Positions 25,579-33,643 of a stretch of 40,080 nucleotides of DNA are shown here, piece by piece. Numbering within the stretch: the stretch's first letter is position 1; each line of letters begins with the position of its first letter. This DNA is from RGIG1681 sp045648025 (lineage in GTDB: Bacteria > Bacillota > Clostridia > Christensenellales > UBA1242). The position numbers were made by a program, and so were the translations under genes. The notes under the pieces were generated by a model. The model had not been told where the DNA came from and did not search any database. It saw only the letters and a list, made by a program, of their open reading frames with translations. The DNA lies in contig JAZRNH010000055.1 of assembly GCA_045648025.1 (NCBI GenBank), forward strand, positions 1-40,080, in the 5' to 3' direction.

Positions 25579-25607
25579 ATTATATCATTATAAAAAAATC
25601 GTGTCAA
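25579..25607 (-). promoter_or_regulatory. Perfect-consensus sigma-A promoter of the metallopeptidase gene
   Basis: TTGACA (25607-25602), exactly 17 bases, TATAAT (25584-25579). This is the best promoter in the window by consensus. The leader would be about 14 bases and consists of little more than the ribosome site. Confidence 0.85.
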
Positions 25608-25630
25608 TTTTATTGAAAACAAATAAAAAC

Positions 25631-25659
25631 TTGCTTTTTAATTTTTGATTCCGTATAAT
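25631..25659 (+). promoter_or_regulatory. Promoter of the glycosyltransferase gene
   Basis: TTGCTT (25631-25636), a 17-base spacer and a perfect TATAAT (25654-25659), giving a leader of about 17 bases with AAAGGAAC as ribosome site. Confidence 0.6.
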
Positions 25660-25682
25660 TTAGACATAAAGGAACAAATTTT

Positions 25683-26630
25683 ATGAATAAACCAACAATT
25701 GATGTTTTAATTCCCGTATATAATGGCGAAAAGTATATAGAAAAATGTCTTAAAAGTTTGCTTGAACAAACATACAAAAATTTAAGAATTGTTGTTGCTG
25801 ACGATGGATCAACAGACAATACAGCAAACATTATTAAAGATATTCAAAAGACAGCACAAAACATTGAACTTTTCACCAAGAAAAACGAAGGCAGCATTTC
25901 AAAAACAAGAAACTTTTTGCTTGGCAAAATCAAATCAGAATATTTCACTTTTTTTGATAGCGATGATTATGCTGAACCAACATATATTGAAGAACTATTT
26001 ACCCTTCTCACATCTTATGCTGCTGACATATCGCTTTGTGGAAAATCAAGACACAACGAAAATAAATCTGTGAATCTTAATAAATTTAACAAAAAACAAT
26101 CAAAAGTTTATTTTATGAACAAGCAAGAGTGTATTGCCGAAATGCTTTCATCAAATCTTTTTAATGGCACAGTTTACTCAAAAATGTTTAGAACAAAAAC
26201 ATTAAAATCTGCTGATTTTGATGAAAATATTCATTATGGAGAAGACCTTGATTTTTGCTTTAAAATTATGCAGAATTGCAACAAATTCGTCTTTACAAAA
26301 AAGAAACTTTATCACTATATAATAAGAAAAAATAGCATAGTCACAAGCAAATTTAATACAAAAAAATTAACCTGTTTAAATTGTTATGATAATATAATTA
26401 ATAAAGTTAAAGATAATAATGAATTATTTATTGCTGCAAAATCAATGCAGGGCTTAATTGCTATTGAACTTCTCTATTACACTTGGAGAGATAAATTTAA
26501 AGACAAGCAAACAAAATCAAACCTTAAAAATTTAATCAAGCAAAGCATACCATACATTAAAAAAAATAAAAGGCTTTCAAAACTTTTAAAATGCACCCCA
26601 CTTGTTTGGAGACTTACAAAAATAATGTAA
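25683..26630 (+). CDS. Family 2 glycosyltransferase
   Basis: A 315-residue GT-A fold glycosyltransferase (GT2) that transfers a sugar from a nucleotide donor, probably to a cell-surface glycan. It opens with IDVLIPVYNGEKYIEKCLKSL, has the nucleotide-contacting VVADDGSTDNT and the metal-binding FDSDDYAEP. After about residue 220 the protein is basic and helical, with no clear membrane segment. It is divergent from the metallopeptidase gene and followed by murG, but a strong terminator separates them. The acceptor cannot be told from the sequence. Confidence 0.92.
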   Translation: MNKPTIDVLIPVYNGEKYIEKCLKSLLEQTYKNLRIVVADDGSTDNTANIIKDIQKTAQNIELFTKKNEGSISKTRNFLLGKIKSEYFTFFDSDDYAEPTYIEELFTLLTSYAADISLCGKSRHNENKSVNLNKFNKKQSKVYFMNKQECIAEMLSSNLFNGTVYSKMFRTKTLKSADFDENIHYGEDLDFCFKIMQNCNKFVFTKKKLYHYIIRKNSIVTSKFNTKKLTCLNCYDNIINKVKDNNELFIAAKSMQGLIAIELLYYTWRDKFKDKQTKSNLKNLIKQSIPYIKKNKRLSKLLKCTPLVWRLTKIM

Positions 26631-26660
26631 AAGCATAGAGAAATTTCTCTATGCTTTTTT
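26629..26660 (+). terminator. Terminator between the glycosyltransferase gene and murG
   Basis: An 11-bp stem (26631-26641 with 26646-26656), extendable by two A-T pairs, with a 4-base loop and T-tract, directly after the stop codon. Confidence 0.88.
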
Positions 26661-26688
26661 GAATTTTAAAATCTTTATTACATAAAAT
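26659..26688 (+). promoter_or_regulatory. Promoter of murG, immediately behind the terminator
   Basis: TTGAAT (26659-26664), an 18-base spacer and TAAAAT (26683-26688). The -10 ends 6 bases before the murG ATG and the -35 overlaps the terminator's T-tract. The boxes are only fair, but the terminator leaves no other room for a promoter. Confidence 0.5.
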
Positions 26689-26694
26689 AATATT

Positions 26695-27750
26695 ATGAGC
26701 ACAATAATTTTAACTGGCGGAGGCACTGCTGGTCATGTAACAGTAAATTTAAATTTAAAAAATGAACTCTATAAATATTTTTCAAAAATAATATATATTG
26801 GTTCAAAAACAGGCATTGAAAAAGAACTTGTTAAAAATAACACTAATTTTGAATATAAAGAAATCACAACAGTAAAATTTGATAGAAAGAAAATATTTTC
26901 AAATTTTAAAATCCCTTTCAAACTCACCAAAGCTATTGGTGAAGCTAAAAAAATAATAAAAGAATCAAATGCAAAAATTGTATTTTCAAAAGGTGGATAT
27001 GTCGGACTCCCCGTTGTTATTGCCGCAAACAAATTAAAAATTCCAGTCATCTGTCACGAAAGCGATATCACAATGGGTCTTGCAAATAAACTTGCAAAAC
27101 CATTTGCAAAAGTTGTTTGCACAAATTTTAAAAATACAGCAGAAAATTATGGAAAGAAATGCAAACATACAGGTATGCCATTAAACATATCTACTCTATC
27201 AAAAGAAGCAGCAAAACAAAAACTAAACATTAATACAACAAAGCCGGTTTTATTAATTGCCGGTGGCAGTTTGGGTGCAAAGCATATAAACAATTTTATA
27301 TTCGAAAACATAAGCAACTTAACAAAAGATTATTTTGTTATTCACCTTGTTGGAAAAAATAACATTAACAAAAACATCAAAAATGAATCTTACAAACAAA
27401 TTGAATTTTCAAATGATATGCCAACAATTTACAAAGCAACCGACTATGCAATCTCACGAGCTGGTGCAAACACAATTGTTGAACTACTTGCAAATAACAT
27501 TTTAACAATTTTTATTCCTCTTCCAAAATCAGTATCTAGGGGTGACCAGATTGAAAATGCAAGATTTTTAGAAAAAAATAATCTTTCAATAACCCTATAT
27601 CAAGAAAATTTATCAATTGAAAAACTGCAAAATTGTTTAAATTTTTTGAAAATAAATAGCAAAAATTTAAAATCTGCAATAAAATTTGCAAATTTTAAAG
27701 ATGGAACAAAAAATATTGTTGATATAATTTTAAAAGAAAAAAGCACTTAA
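26695..27750 (+). CDS. murG: UDP-GlcNAc:lipid I N-acetylglucosaminyltransferase MurG
   Basis: A 351-residue GT28 enzyme that converts lipid I to lipid II on the inner face of the membrane. The N-terminal GGGTAGHV glycine loop, FSKGGYVGLPV, HESDITMGLANKL, the second glycine loop GGSLGAKHIN, and the donor site SRAGANTIVELL with PLPKSVSRGDQIENA are all present. The usual HEQN is HESD here. Length is normal. No ribosome site precedes the ATG; a promoter ends 6 bases upstream, so the mRNA may be leaderless. Its stop codon lies within a bidirectional terminator shared with the converging PII-like operon. Confidence 0.95.
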   Translation: MSTIILTGGGTAGHVTVNLNLKNELYKYFSKIIYIGSKTGIEKELVKNNTNFEYKEITTVKFDRKKIFSNFKIPFKLTKAIGEAKKIIKESNAKIVFSKGGYVGLPVVIAANKLKIPVICHESDITMGLANKLAKPFAKVVCTNFKNTAENYGKKCKHTGMPLNISTLSKEAAKQKLNINTTKPVLLIAGGSLGAKHINNFIFENISNLTKDYFVIHLVGKNNINKNIKNESYKQIEFSNDMPTIYKATDYAISRAGANTIVELLANNILTIFIPLPKSVSRGDQIENARFLEKNNLSITLYQENLSIEKLQNCLNFLKINSKNLKSAIKFANFKDGTKNIVDIILKEKST

Positions 27751-27759
27751 ATAAGTGCT
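27742..27759. terminator. Bidirectional terminator between murG and the PII-like operon
   Basis: An 8-bp stem (27742-27749 with 27752-27759) and 2-base loop, with A-rich and T-rich flanks that allow use on both strands. It covers the murG stop codon. Confidence 0.78.
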
Positions 27760-27775
27760 CTTTTTTTATTTATTA

Positions 27776-28150
27776 TTAATGCAAATCAATTTTTTCGTAA
27801 TCATTTTCCATACCAGCAACAAGCGAAACAGGAACAGCAAAAACCATACCTCTTGCTTCTGATTTAAAGTCTGTCACTGAATATATGGCCTTCATTGTAG
27901 GAACAACCAATTCATCTTTAACAAGAATCATTACAAGAGTATTTTCAGGGTTAACACTAAAACCCAAAAAATTCTTTTTTAATCTTGAAACACCTTTTGC
28001 TTGAAGCAATATTCCACCATTTGTTCCAACTGATTTTGCCGCCTCTAAAACATCTGTTTCAAAACCTCTTTTAACAATTGTAACAACAAGTTTATATTCA
28101 TCTTTTGAAAAAAGATCATCTTCTTCAAAAATTATTTCTTCTCTAACCAT
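27776..28150 (-). CDS. PII-like regulatory protein (second of a pair)
   Basis: A 124-residue protein with the ferredoxin-like PII fold pattern: an acidic N-terminal tail of about 17 residues, strand KLVVTIVKRGF, a helix, TNGGILLQAKG, then PENTLVMILV and a final F-A-V-P-V strand. The AKGV region is where PII proteins have the T-loop, but no Tyr uridylylation site is seen. PII-like proteins bind small nucleotides and regulate membrane partners (family knowledge). It is the last gene of the unit 8 bases after another PII-like gene and behind a DUF1538 membrane protein, its likely target. The ribosome site is AGGAGGGG. Confidence 0.75.
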   Translation of the reverse strand: MVREEIIFEEDDLFSKDEYKLVVTIVKRGFETDVLEAAKSVGTNGGILLQAKGVSRLKKNFLGFSVNPENTLVMILVKDELVVPTMKAIYSVTDFKSEARGMVFAVPVSLVAGMENDYEKIDLH

Positions 28151-28158
28151 AACCCCTC

Positions 28159-28533
28159 CTATTCAACAAATGGACCCTTGGCACCCATATATCCCAAAAC
28201 ATCCAAAACAAATGCCTTACCATTTCCTTTTTCGTTAAATCTGAACTCTCTTGAAATATTCATCATAAATATATCTGTGATTTCTTTTTGACAAATTGCA
28301 ACAACAAAATATGAATCATTGTTTGCAGATATTGAATTAATAATCAAGTGTCTTGAAATTCCAGTGCAAAGCGATGCCGAAAGAACTCTTCCACCATTAT
28401 TTACAATAAATGATAACAAGTCATCTAATTTCTCTGTTTTCACAATAAAGCAACAAATAGAAAGTTCACCTATTTGTGTAGGATAAAGTTTTTGAGAAAC
28501 AATAACATATTTTTTCTTGTTTTTATTTTTCAT
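28159..28533 (-). CDS. PII-like regulatory protein (first of a pair)
   Basis: A 124-residue PII-like protein. After a Lys-rich start come the beta-alpha-beta halves: ELSICCFIVKTEKLDDLLSFIVNNGG, then SYFVVAICQKEITDIFMMNISREF, and a conserved-looking C-terminus GKAFVLDVLGYMGAKGPF. It differs clearly from the neighbouring PII-like protein, so the pair is not a recent duplication. Its ATG shares a base with the stop of the DUF1538 gene (TAATG), so translation is coupled, as expected for a regulator made with its membrane target. Ligand and effect are unknown. Confidence 0.75.
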   Translation of the reverse strand: MKNKNKKKYVIVSQKLYPTQIGELSICCFIVKTEKLDDLLSFIVNNGGRVLSASLCTGISRHLIINSISANNDSYFVVAICQKEITDIFMMNISREFRFNEKGNGKAFVLDVLGYMGAKGPFVE

Positions 28534-30059
28534 TATCTTGTCTCTCCATATTTTCTTTTATGTTCTTCTTCAAGATATGTCATATTTGAATACATATCCA
28601 TTGTGTATGAAAGATTAACACTGAATCTTTTATCAAGCTTACTCTTATGGCTAAGTTCAAATCTATAAACCAAACCCAAAAGTTGAAGCACAATAATTGG
28701 TGACATACTAACAATTCCAATAAGTCCAAAACCATCAATAGCTGATGATGTCTGAGCCGCAAATGAAATCATAATCGGAAGAATAAAAGCAGAAGTCATT
28801 GGTCCAGAAGCCACACCACCAGAGTCAAATGCCAAACTGGTAAACATTTCTGGAACAACAAACATAAGCACAAGTGCAATCAAATAACCTATCAAAATTA
28901 TATAGAAGAAGTTAATTGAATAAACAATTTTAAGTGCTGAAATCAAAATTGCAAAAGCCATTGCTATTGCTATTGCCACAAGCACAACGATTGATGGAAT
29001 ATTTCCTTTAGTTGAGGTTTGAACCTCTTTTGAAAGCACAATAACTGATGGCTCTGAAAATGTTATAACAAAACCAAAACAAATACAAACAATTATCATT
29101 AATGGAGTATCAAGTGTTGCCAAGAATTCTCCAATAACAGTTCCCATTTTACCGATTCCATATTCAATTCCAAATAAGAATAAGAACAATCCACCAAATG
29201 TCATTAACAAACCAATTAAAAGTTCTAATTTCTTTCTTGCTGGAAGCTTGATAAAAATCAAATCATAAATATAAAAAACTAATGAAAGTGGAATTATAGC
29301 CAAACTAGACTGTCTGAGTGTGTTTAAAAATATATTAATTTGTTCTGAGGTTTGAACAGCCTCTCCCGCTTTACTTCCAAAAATAACGAAGAATAAAAGC
29401 ACTGCAATAATTGGTCCAAGTGATGCCAAACCGAGCATACCAAACACTTCATTATTATCATTATCTTTTGTAAACTTTGAAGTTACACCAGACGAAATAG
29501 CAAGTAAAAATGGAGCCGTAACAATTCCAGTTGTTGCACCACCTGCATCAAATGCAATTGCAATATGTTCTTGTTTAACTTGGGTTGAAAGTAAAAATAT
29601 CAATGCAAACAAAACAAGATATATATATTTTATATTAATGTTTTTAATAATTCTTTGTATGCCAATTGTTATAAATAATCCAACCCCTGCACCAATAAAG
29701 AATATAAGTGCAGTCTTTGGAACATTTATACCAGCAGCAACAACTTGATCAGAAAATAATGTTACATCTGGTTCAGCAATTGTTGCAAATAAACCAAATA
29801 AAACAGAAAACATTATAAATACGGCAAATTTTGAGGCTTTATTGACAGCATTAACCATCAAATCACCCATTGGCATAATTGTTGAATCAACACCCGCCAA
29901 GAAAAATGTTTCACCGACACAAATAAGTACAACTGAAATTAAGAATCCAATCAATATTTTTGTATCAATTTTATAAAAACAAAAATGCACTAAAAACACT
30001 ATTACCACAATTGGTAATAGTGCCAAAAAGATATCTTTAAATCTTTTTAAAAATTGCAT
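28533..30059 (-). CDS. DUF1538 family membrane protein (two-repeat transporter-like)
   Basis: A 508-residue polytopic membrane protein with two copies of the DUF1538 domain. The repeats can be seen directly: an [AS]-E-P motif at 95-97 and 335-337, and AFDAGG (169-174) versus AFDSGG (410-415), each followed by T/S-G-x-[VM]-T-[AS]. About 12 or more hydrophobic segments are present. The inverted or tandem repeat layout and polar motifs within membrane regions suggest a transporter. From memory, a two-protein DUF1538 system (UmpAB) was reported as a cation/proton antiporter; I could not check this. Two PII-like genes follow at once, one overlapping by a base. The ribosome site is GGAGG. Confidence 0.85.
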   Translation of the reverse strand: MQFLKRFKDIFLALLPIVVIVFLVHFCFYKIDTKILIGFLISVVLICVGETFFLAGVDSTIMPMGDLMVNAVNKASKFAVFIMFSVLFGLFATIAEPDVTLFSDQVVAAGINVPKTALIFFIGAGVGLFITIGIQRIIKNINIKYIYLVLFALIFLLSTQVKQEHIAIAFDAGGATTGIVTAPFLLAISSGVTSKFTKDNDNNEVFGMLGLASLGPIIAVLLFFVIFGSKAGEAVQTSEQINIFLNTLRQSSLAIIPLSLVFYIYDLIFIKLPARKKLELLIGLLMTFGGLFLFLFGIEYGIGKMGTVIGEFLATLDTPLMIIVCICFGFVITFSEPSVIVLSKEVQTSTKGNIPSIVVLVAIAIAMAFAILISALKIVYSINFFYIILIGYLIALVLMFVVPEMFTSLAFDSGGVASGPMTSAFILPIMISFAAQTSSAIDGFGLIGIVSMSPIIVLQLLGLVYRFELSHKSKLDKRFSVNLSYTMDMYSNMTYLEEEHKRKYGETR

Positions 30060-30071
30060 TTATCCTCCAGT

Positions 30072-32279
30072 CTATTCAAAATCTATGCCACCAATAATAT
30101 CACTATCAATCTTTCTTCTATTAGTCGACCTTCTTCTAGCAGATGATGTTCTTGGTGAAGTAGTTTTTCTCTTTCTAGTAGTTGTTTTTCTTGTTGTAGT
30201 TTTCTTTTTAGGAGTTTCTTCCTCCTCTTCAATTTCTTCCTCTTCTTCAAACTCTTCAACTGGCTCTTCAGGAATTCTTGATCTCATTTGTTCTTCTTCA
30301 AGTTTTCTAGCCATCTCTTGTTTTTCAGCATAAAGTTTTTCATTTTCAGATTTATTCAAGTGTGAAGCAACTTCAAGAAGTTTCTTATCCATTTCAAGGT
30401 TAGAAATATTAAGATAAGATTTAAGTTCTTTTCTAAGCATAGCACCAGTTCTTTGTTTAGTGTATGATTCTTTTTCTTGTTCTTTGATAATGGCTGTTTT
30501 CTTTTTAAACTTAGATTCAGCTTCTTTAAGTTTAATATCTCTATCAAGTTTATCAAGATAAGCTTGTTTCTTAAAGTCTTCATAACTTTGTTTGAACGAT
30601 TTTTCCATCTCACGAATTCTTGATTCGTATTCAGCAGCAACCTTTTCTTTTTCAAGTTCTGCTTGTCTAAGTCTTTCTTCTTTCTCCAAATCTAACATCT
30701 TATTAGAATTAATAAGTTCTTGAAGTTGAGCCTTTAATTGATTTGCTTCATCAGTAACAGATGGTCCAATTCCAAAAGTTTCTTGTGGAACAAACTGTTG
30801 TTCTGGATATACATATCCACCACCAATTTGAGTTGTTCCAACATCAACATAACTTGGATCAATTGCAGGTTGAATAACTTCTGTTGCAGGAGTATCTTTT
30901 TGATAAATCTCAGTAAACTTACCAACAAGTTCATCTCTCATTAAATTCAAATCGTCTTTTGTAACAACATTTGAATCAGCCTTTGTTTTCTTAGGAACAA
31001 TATCTTCATCATCATCTTCAAGACTTTCATCAAGAAGATCATCAAGTCCAAGATCATCTTCTTCTGACTTTAACACTGGCAATTCATCATCAGCATCATC
31101 TTCACCATCAACTTTATCAGTTTCTTCAACTACCGGTATCTCAACATCGCTAGTTGTTTCAGCGGTTTCATCAGTGGCAACTTCAGCAGATTCTTCTGTA
31201 GTTGTTTCAAGAGAATCTAAACCAAAACCAGAAATTTCCTCTGCTTGACCATCTTGTGATGCGGTTTCGGTTGAAGAAGTATCTTCATCAGTATCAAATT
31301 CAGCAAGTAAACCTTGTCTTTTCTTTTTGATTGGAGTTTCAGTTTTATTAATTTCAAAGAATCTTTTTCCAACAATGCTTGGAGCTTCTTTGTTAGAGTT
31401 GTCTTCATCTACTCCTGAAAGTTTTGCATTAACAGATTCAACATCATCAACAAGTGAATTTTCTTCTTCACTATCATCAGTTAAGTTTTCAATATTAAAT
31501 CCACCAGAAAGGTCGCTAAGTTCATTTGTTTCAATAACTTTTTGTGTTGATTTTTCTTTAATATTAGCAGCTTCTCTTTCTATCTTATCAAGTCTTGCTC
31601 TGAATTTATCAAGTTCTTCTTGCTCAAACTTAAATTGTTCACCAGAAATATTATCATCAAATGAAACATCTTCAATGTTTACATTAGAACCAAATCCAAA
31701 GTTTTCGTCTTGTGAAGAATCTGGAACAACTGATTGAGTTTGATCGCCAAGTGGCTCCAAAATATCATCATTTTCCTCAAATGAAGATTTAACCAATGTT
31801 TGCTCTTCAAGTTTGTGCATATAACTATCAAGTGAAAATCTCTTGTAAAGTGGATCACTTGTTGAAAGTTGATCAATAGGCTTTTGCATATCACTCTTAG
31901 CTTGATCAAGTTCATTGAATTTATTTTGTGATTTTTCACCCATAAAGTCAGAAATTGAGAACCTGCTCTCAGCAGTAGAAAAGTCATTAATATTAGCCTC
32001 TTGCTTTCTGTAGTTTTTGTTTTTCCAAGAAGAAAAGTCTTTCATATCAACAGAAACAGCCTGTTGTTTTCTTGGTCCAAAGAACTTACCAAAAGGAGAA
32101 GGCTCATATTTTCTACTCATATTCTTTCTTGCAGCTGCTGGTTCATTAGACTTTGATTCGTCTTTTTGCAAACTGCTGTCTGTTGAAAGAATATTAATAA
32201 CAACTGGTTCATTTTCAGTTGTTCTTAAAGCCTTCTTAAAAAGAGAATAATCTGAAGTGTTAAAGAAAAAATTATTCAT
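30072..32279 (-). CDS. Large disordered/coiled-coil protein with histone-like basic tail, function unknown
   Basis: A 735-residue protein that I do not recognise. The N-terminal 480 residues are polar and mostly disordered, with two copies of a short motif R-F-S-[IL]-x-x-[FY]-M (in SRFSISDFMGEK and KRFSLDSYMHKL). A very acidic stretch lies at about 360-460. A long coiled coil (about 520-680) follows, with heptad-like Leu/Glu/Lys patterns. Then come a run of Glu and a Lys/Arg/Thr/Ser tail with a K-T-T-T-R-K repeat, like bacterial histone-H1-type DNA- or RNA-binding tails, before an acidic end. No signal or membrane segment is seen. It is the first gene of the DUF1538/PII-like unit (12-base gap) and has a promoter with an operator-like palindrome. 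The ribosome site is AAGGGTG. Confidence 0.7.
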   Translation of the reverse strand: MNNFFFNTSDYSLFKKALRTTENEPVVINILSTDSSLQKDESKSNEPAAARKNMSRKYEPSPFGKFFGPRKQQAVSVDMKDFSSWKNKNYRKQEANINDFSTAESRFSISDFMGEKSQNKFNELDQAKSDMQKPIDQLSTSDPLYKRFSLDSYMHKLEEQTLVKSSFEENDDILEPLGDQTQSVVPDSSQDENFGFGSNVNIEDVSFDDNISGEQFKFEQEELDKFRARLDKIEREAANIKEKSTQKVIETNELSDLSGGFNIENLTDDSEEENSLVDDVESVNAKLSGVDEDNSNKEAPSIVGKRFFEINKTETPIKKKRQGLLAEFDTDEDTSSTETASQDGQAEEISGFGLDSLETTTEESAEVATDETAETTSDVEIPVVEETDKVDGEDDADDELPVLKSEEDDLGLDDLLDESLEDDDEDIVPKKTKADSNVVTKDDLNLMRDELVGKFTEIYQKDTPATEVIQPAIDPSYVDVGTTQIGGGYVYPEQQFVPQETFGIGPSVTDEANQLKAQLQELINSNKMLDLEKEERLRQAELEKEKVAAEYESRIREMEKSFKQSYEDFKKQAYLDKLDRDIKLKEAESKFKKKTAIIKEQEKESYTKQRTGAMLRKELKSYLNISNLEMDKKLLEVASHLNKSENEKLYAEKQEMARKLEEEQMRSRIPEEPVEEFEEEEEIEEEEETPKKKTTTRKTTTRKRKTTSPRTSSARRRSTNRRKIDSDIIGGIDFE

Positions 32280-32297
32280 AATACACCCTTCTATAAA

Positions 32298-32313
32298 ATA
32301 CTAATATTAGTAT
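32298..32313. promoter_or_regulatory. Operator-like palindrome over the -10/+1 of the DUF1538 operon
   Basis: A perfect 16-bp palindrome (ATACTAAT and its reverse complement) covering most of the -10 box and the likely start point. A bound dimeric repressor would block the promoter. The binding protein is unknown. Confidence 0.45.
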
Positions 32314-32337
32314 ATAATAAATTAAGAATTTTTACAA
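32309..32337 (-). promoter_or_regulatory. Promoter of the coiled-coil/DUF1538/PII-like operon
   Basis: TTGTAA (32337-32332), a 17-base spacer and TATACT (32314-32309). The leader would be about 22 bases. Confidence 0.5.
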
Positions 32338-32356
32338 AACAAAATAGGGCTATAAA

Positions 32357-32368
32357 TGTAAATTTACA
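32357..32368. repeat. Short palindrome upstream of the DUF1538 operon promoter
   Basis: The 12-bp perfect palindrome TGTAAATTTACA lies about 20 bases upstream of the -35 box and just after the ddl terminator. It could be an activator or repressor site; being AT-rich and short it could also be chance. Confidence 0.3.
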
Positions 32369-32374
32369 AAAAAA

Positions 32375-32399
32375 ATTCGTTACTTTTTACATAACGAAT
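32375..32399 (-). terminator. Terminator of ddl
   Basis: An 8-bp stem (32375-32382 with 32392-32399), a 9-base loop and a run of nine T residues on the minus strand, starting 8 bases after the stop codon. Confidence 0.82.
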
Positions 32400-32407
32400 C
32401 ATTTTTG

Positions 32408-33568
32408 CTAATTTAAAATATTTGTATAGTATTCACTGTTTAACTCATAATTTTTTTGTTTATATTTTTCTGCCAGTTCAATTAATTTTAAAACCAAATA
32501 ATTTGTGGTTATTCTGTTTTCATCATAAAAATAATATGCAAGTGAACCAGGCATTGCATTTACCTCACAAACATAAAGATTATCCACCTCTTCATCGTAT
32601 AAAAAATCAATTCTAACAACTCCAAACAAATTAAGTTCTTTAAAAATCTTTGCTGCTATGTTTTTTATTTTATGGCTAAGCATTTCAGAAATGTCAGCTG
32701 GAAATTTCCTATTTTGATTCTGCATTTTGCCAGAGCAATTTCCTTTTGCAAAACCTTTTGATTTAACAGAATCTAAATACTTATTAGCAAAACTTAAAAT
32801 CTCATCTTGTTTAATTGGTTCATCAATTTCAGACACCACAAAATCTTCTCTATCACCCAAAATTGAGACATTAAATTCTCTTGCCGATTTAATATATTTT
32901 TCAATTAAAATTTCATTATCAAATTCAATTGCTTGGTTCAATTTTTCTTTGAGTTCAACTCTGTCTTTTATCAAAAACACACCAATTGAACTTCCACCAT
33001 TGTTAGCTTTTGCTATAATTGGAAACTTCATAAATTTAAATTTGTTTTTTAAATTTTCATAGTCATTTTCAAGCTCAAACTTGCAAAATTTAAAACCTTG
33101 AACAACTGGAATTTTCAATCCTTTCATTTGTTTTTTAAATAAATATTTATTCATACAAAGTGACAGTGCTTCAATTGATCCAGACGATGAAAATATTCCA
33201 TTATCTTTAAAAATTGAAACCAACTCACCATTTTCACCACACCCACCGTGACAAGCAAAAATTGCCAAATTAGCAATCAAATATTCTTTCAAGCCAAATC
33301 TTGTTTTTAAAAATAATTTACCTTTTTCACCTGTAACAAAAACAACTTCTTTAAATAATTTTTTATTTTTTAAAAAAACACATCCAGAAAATCTTTTTAT
33401 ATCAAATTTGGTTTCGGTATAAATATAATATCTATTATCCCTTGAAATATACAGTGGAACCAATCTAACATCATCTAATCTTGTTTTATTAAAAATTTGA
33501 CTAGCTGTTACAATTGAAATATCGTGTTCATAAGATTTTCCACCAAAAACTAATAATACATTTTTCAT
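32408..33568 (-). CDS. ddl: D-alanine--D-alanine ligase
   Basis: A 386-residue ATP-grasp ligase that makes the D-Ala-D-Ala end of the peptidoglycan stem. The family marks are all present: VFGGKSYEHDIS (substrate Glu), HGGCGENGELVS, KANNGGSSIGV, and the metal-binding RIDFLYDEE and CEVNAMPGS (usually N-T-x-P-G). A short insertion (about residues 273-292, Lys/Gln/Asn-rich) precedes the last ATP-grasp motif. It lies next to murF, whose substrate it makes, but each gene has its own promoter. The leader, GAGGTATTTT, is only about 10 bases long. Confidence 0.93.
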   Translation of the reverse strand: MKNVLLVFGGKSYEHDISIVTASQIFNKTRLDDVRLVPLYISRDNRYYIYTETKFDIKRFSGCVFLKNKKLFKEVVFVTGEKGKLFLKTRFGLKEYLIANLAIFACHGGCGENGELVSIFKDNGIFSSSGSIEALSLCMNKYLFKKQMKGLKIPVVQGFKFCKFELENDYENLKNKFKFMKFPIIAKANNGGSSIGVFLIKDRVELKEKLNQAIEFDNEILIEKYIKSAREFNVSILGDREDFVVSEIDEPIKQDEILSFANKYLDSVKSKGFAKGNCSGKMQNQNRKFPADISEMLSHKIKNIAAKIFKELNLFGVVRIDFLYDEEVDNLYVCEVNAMPGSLAYYFYDENRITTNYLVLKLIELAEKYKQKNYELNSEYYTNILN

Positions 33569-33584
33569 AAAATACCTCTATGAT

Positions 33585-33613
33585 ATTATATGAGTTTAAA
33601 TTTTTAGTGTTAA
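33585..33613 (-). promoter_or_regulatory. Promoter of ddl
   Basis: TTAACA (33613-33608), a 17-base spacer and a perfect TATAAT (33590-33585). The -35 touches the base of the murF terminator. The start point near 33578 gives a leader made up of the ribosome site. Confidence 0.65.
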
Positions 33614-33642
33614 AAAAAGACCAACAATTGTTGGTCTTTTTT
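33613..33642 (-). terminator. Terminator of murF (30-bp perfect palindrome)
   Basis: Arms 33613-33627 and 33628-33642 are exact complements with no unpaired centre, beginning one base after the murF stop codon. The ends of the arms are A and T tracts, so it can act on the minus strand. Confidence 0.88.
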
Positions 33643-33643
33643 A

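Noticed and set aside
30190..30240. Tandem repeat DNA in the K-T-T-T-R-K coding region
   Set aside because: The repeat is explained by low-complexity protein sequence; there is no sign of a mobile or regulatory repeat.
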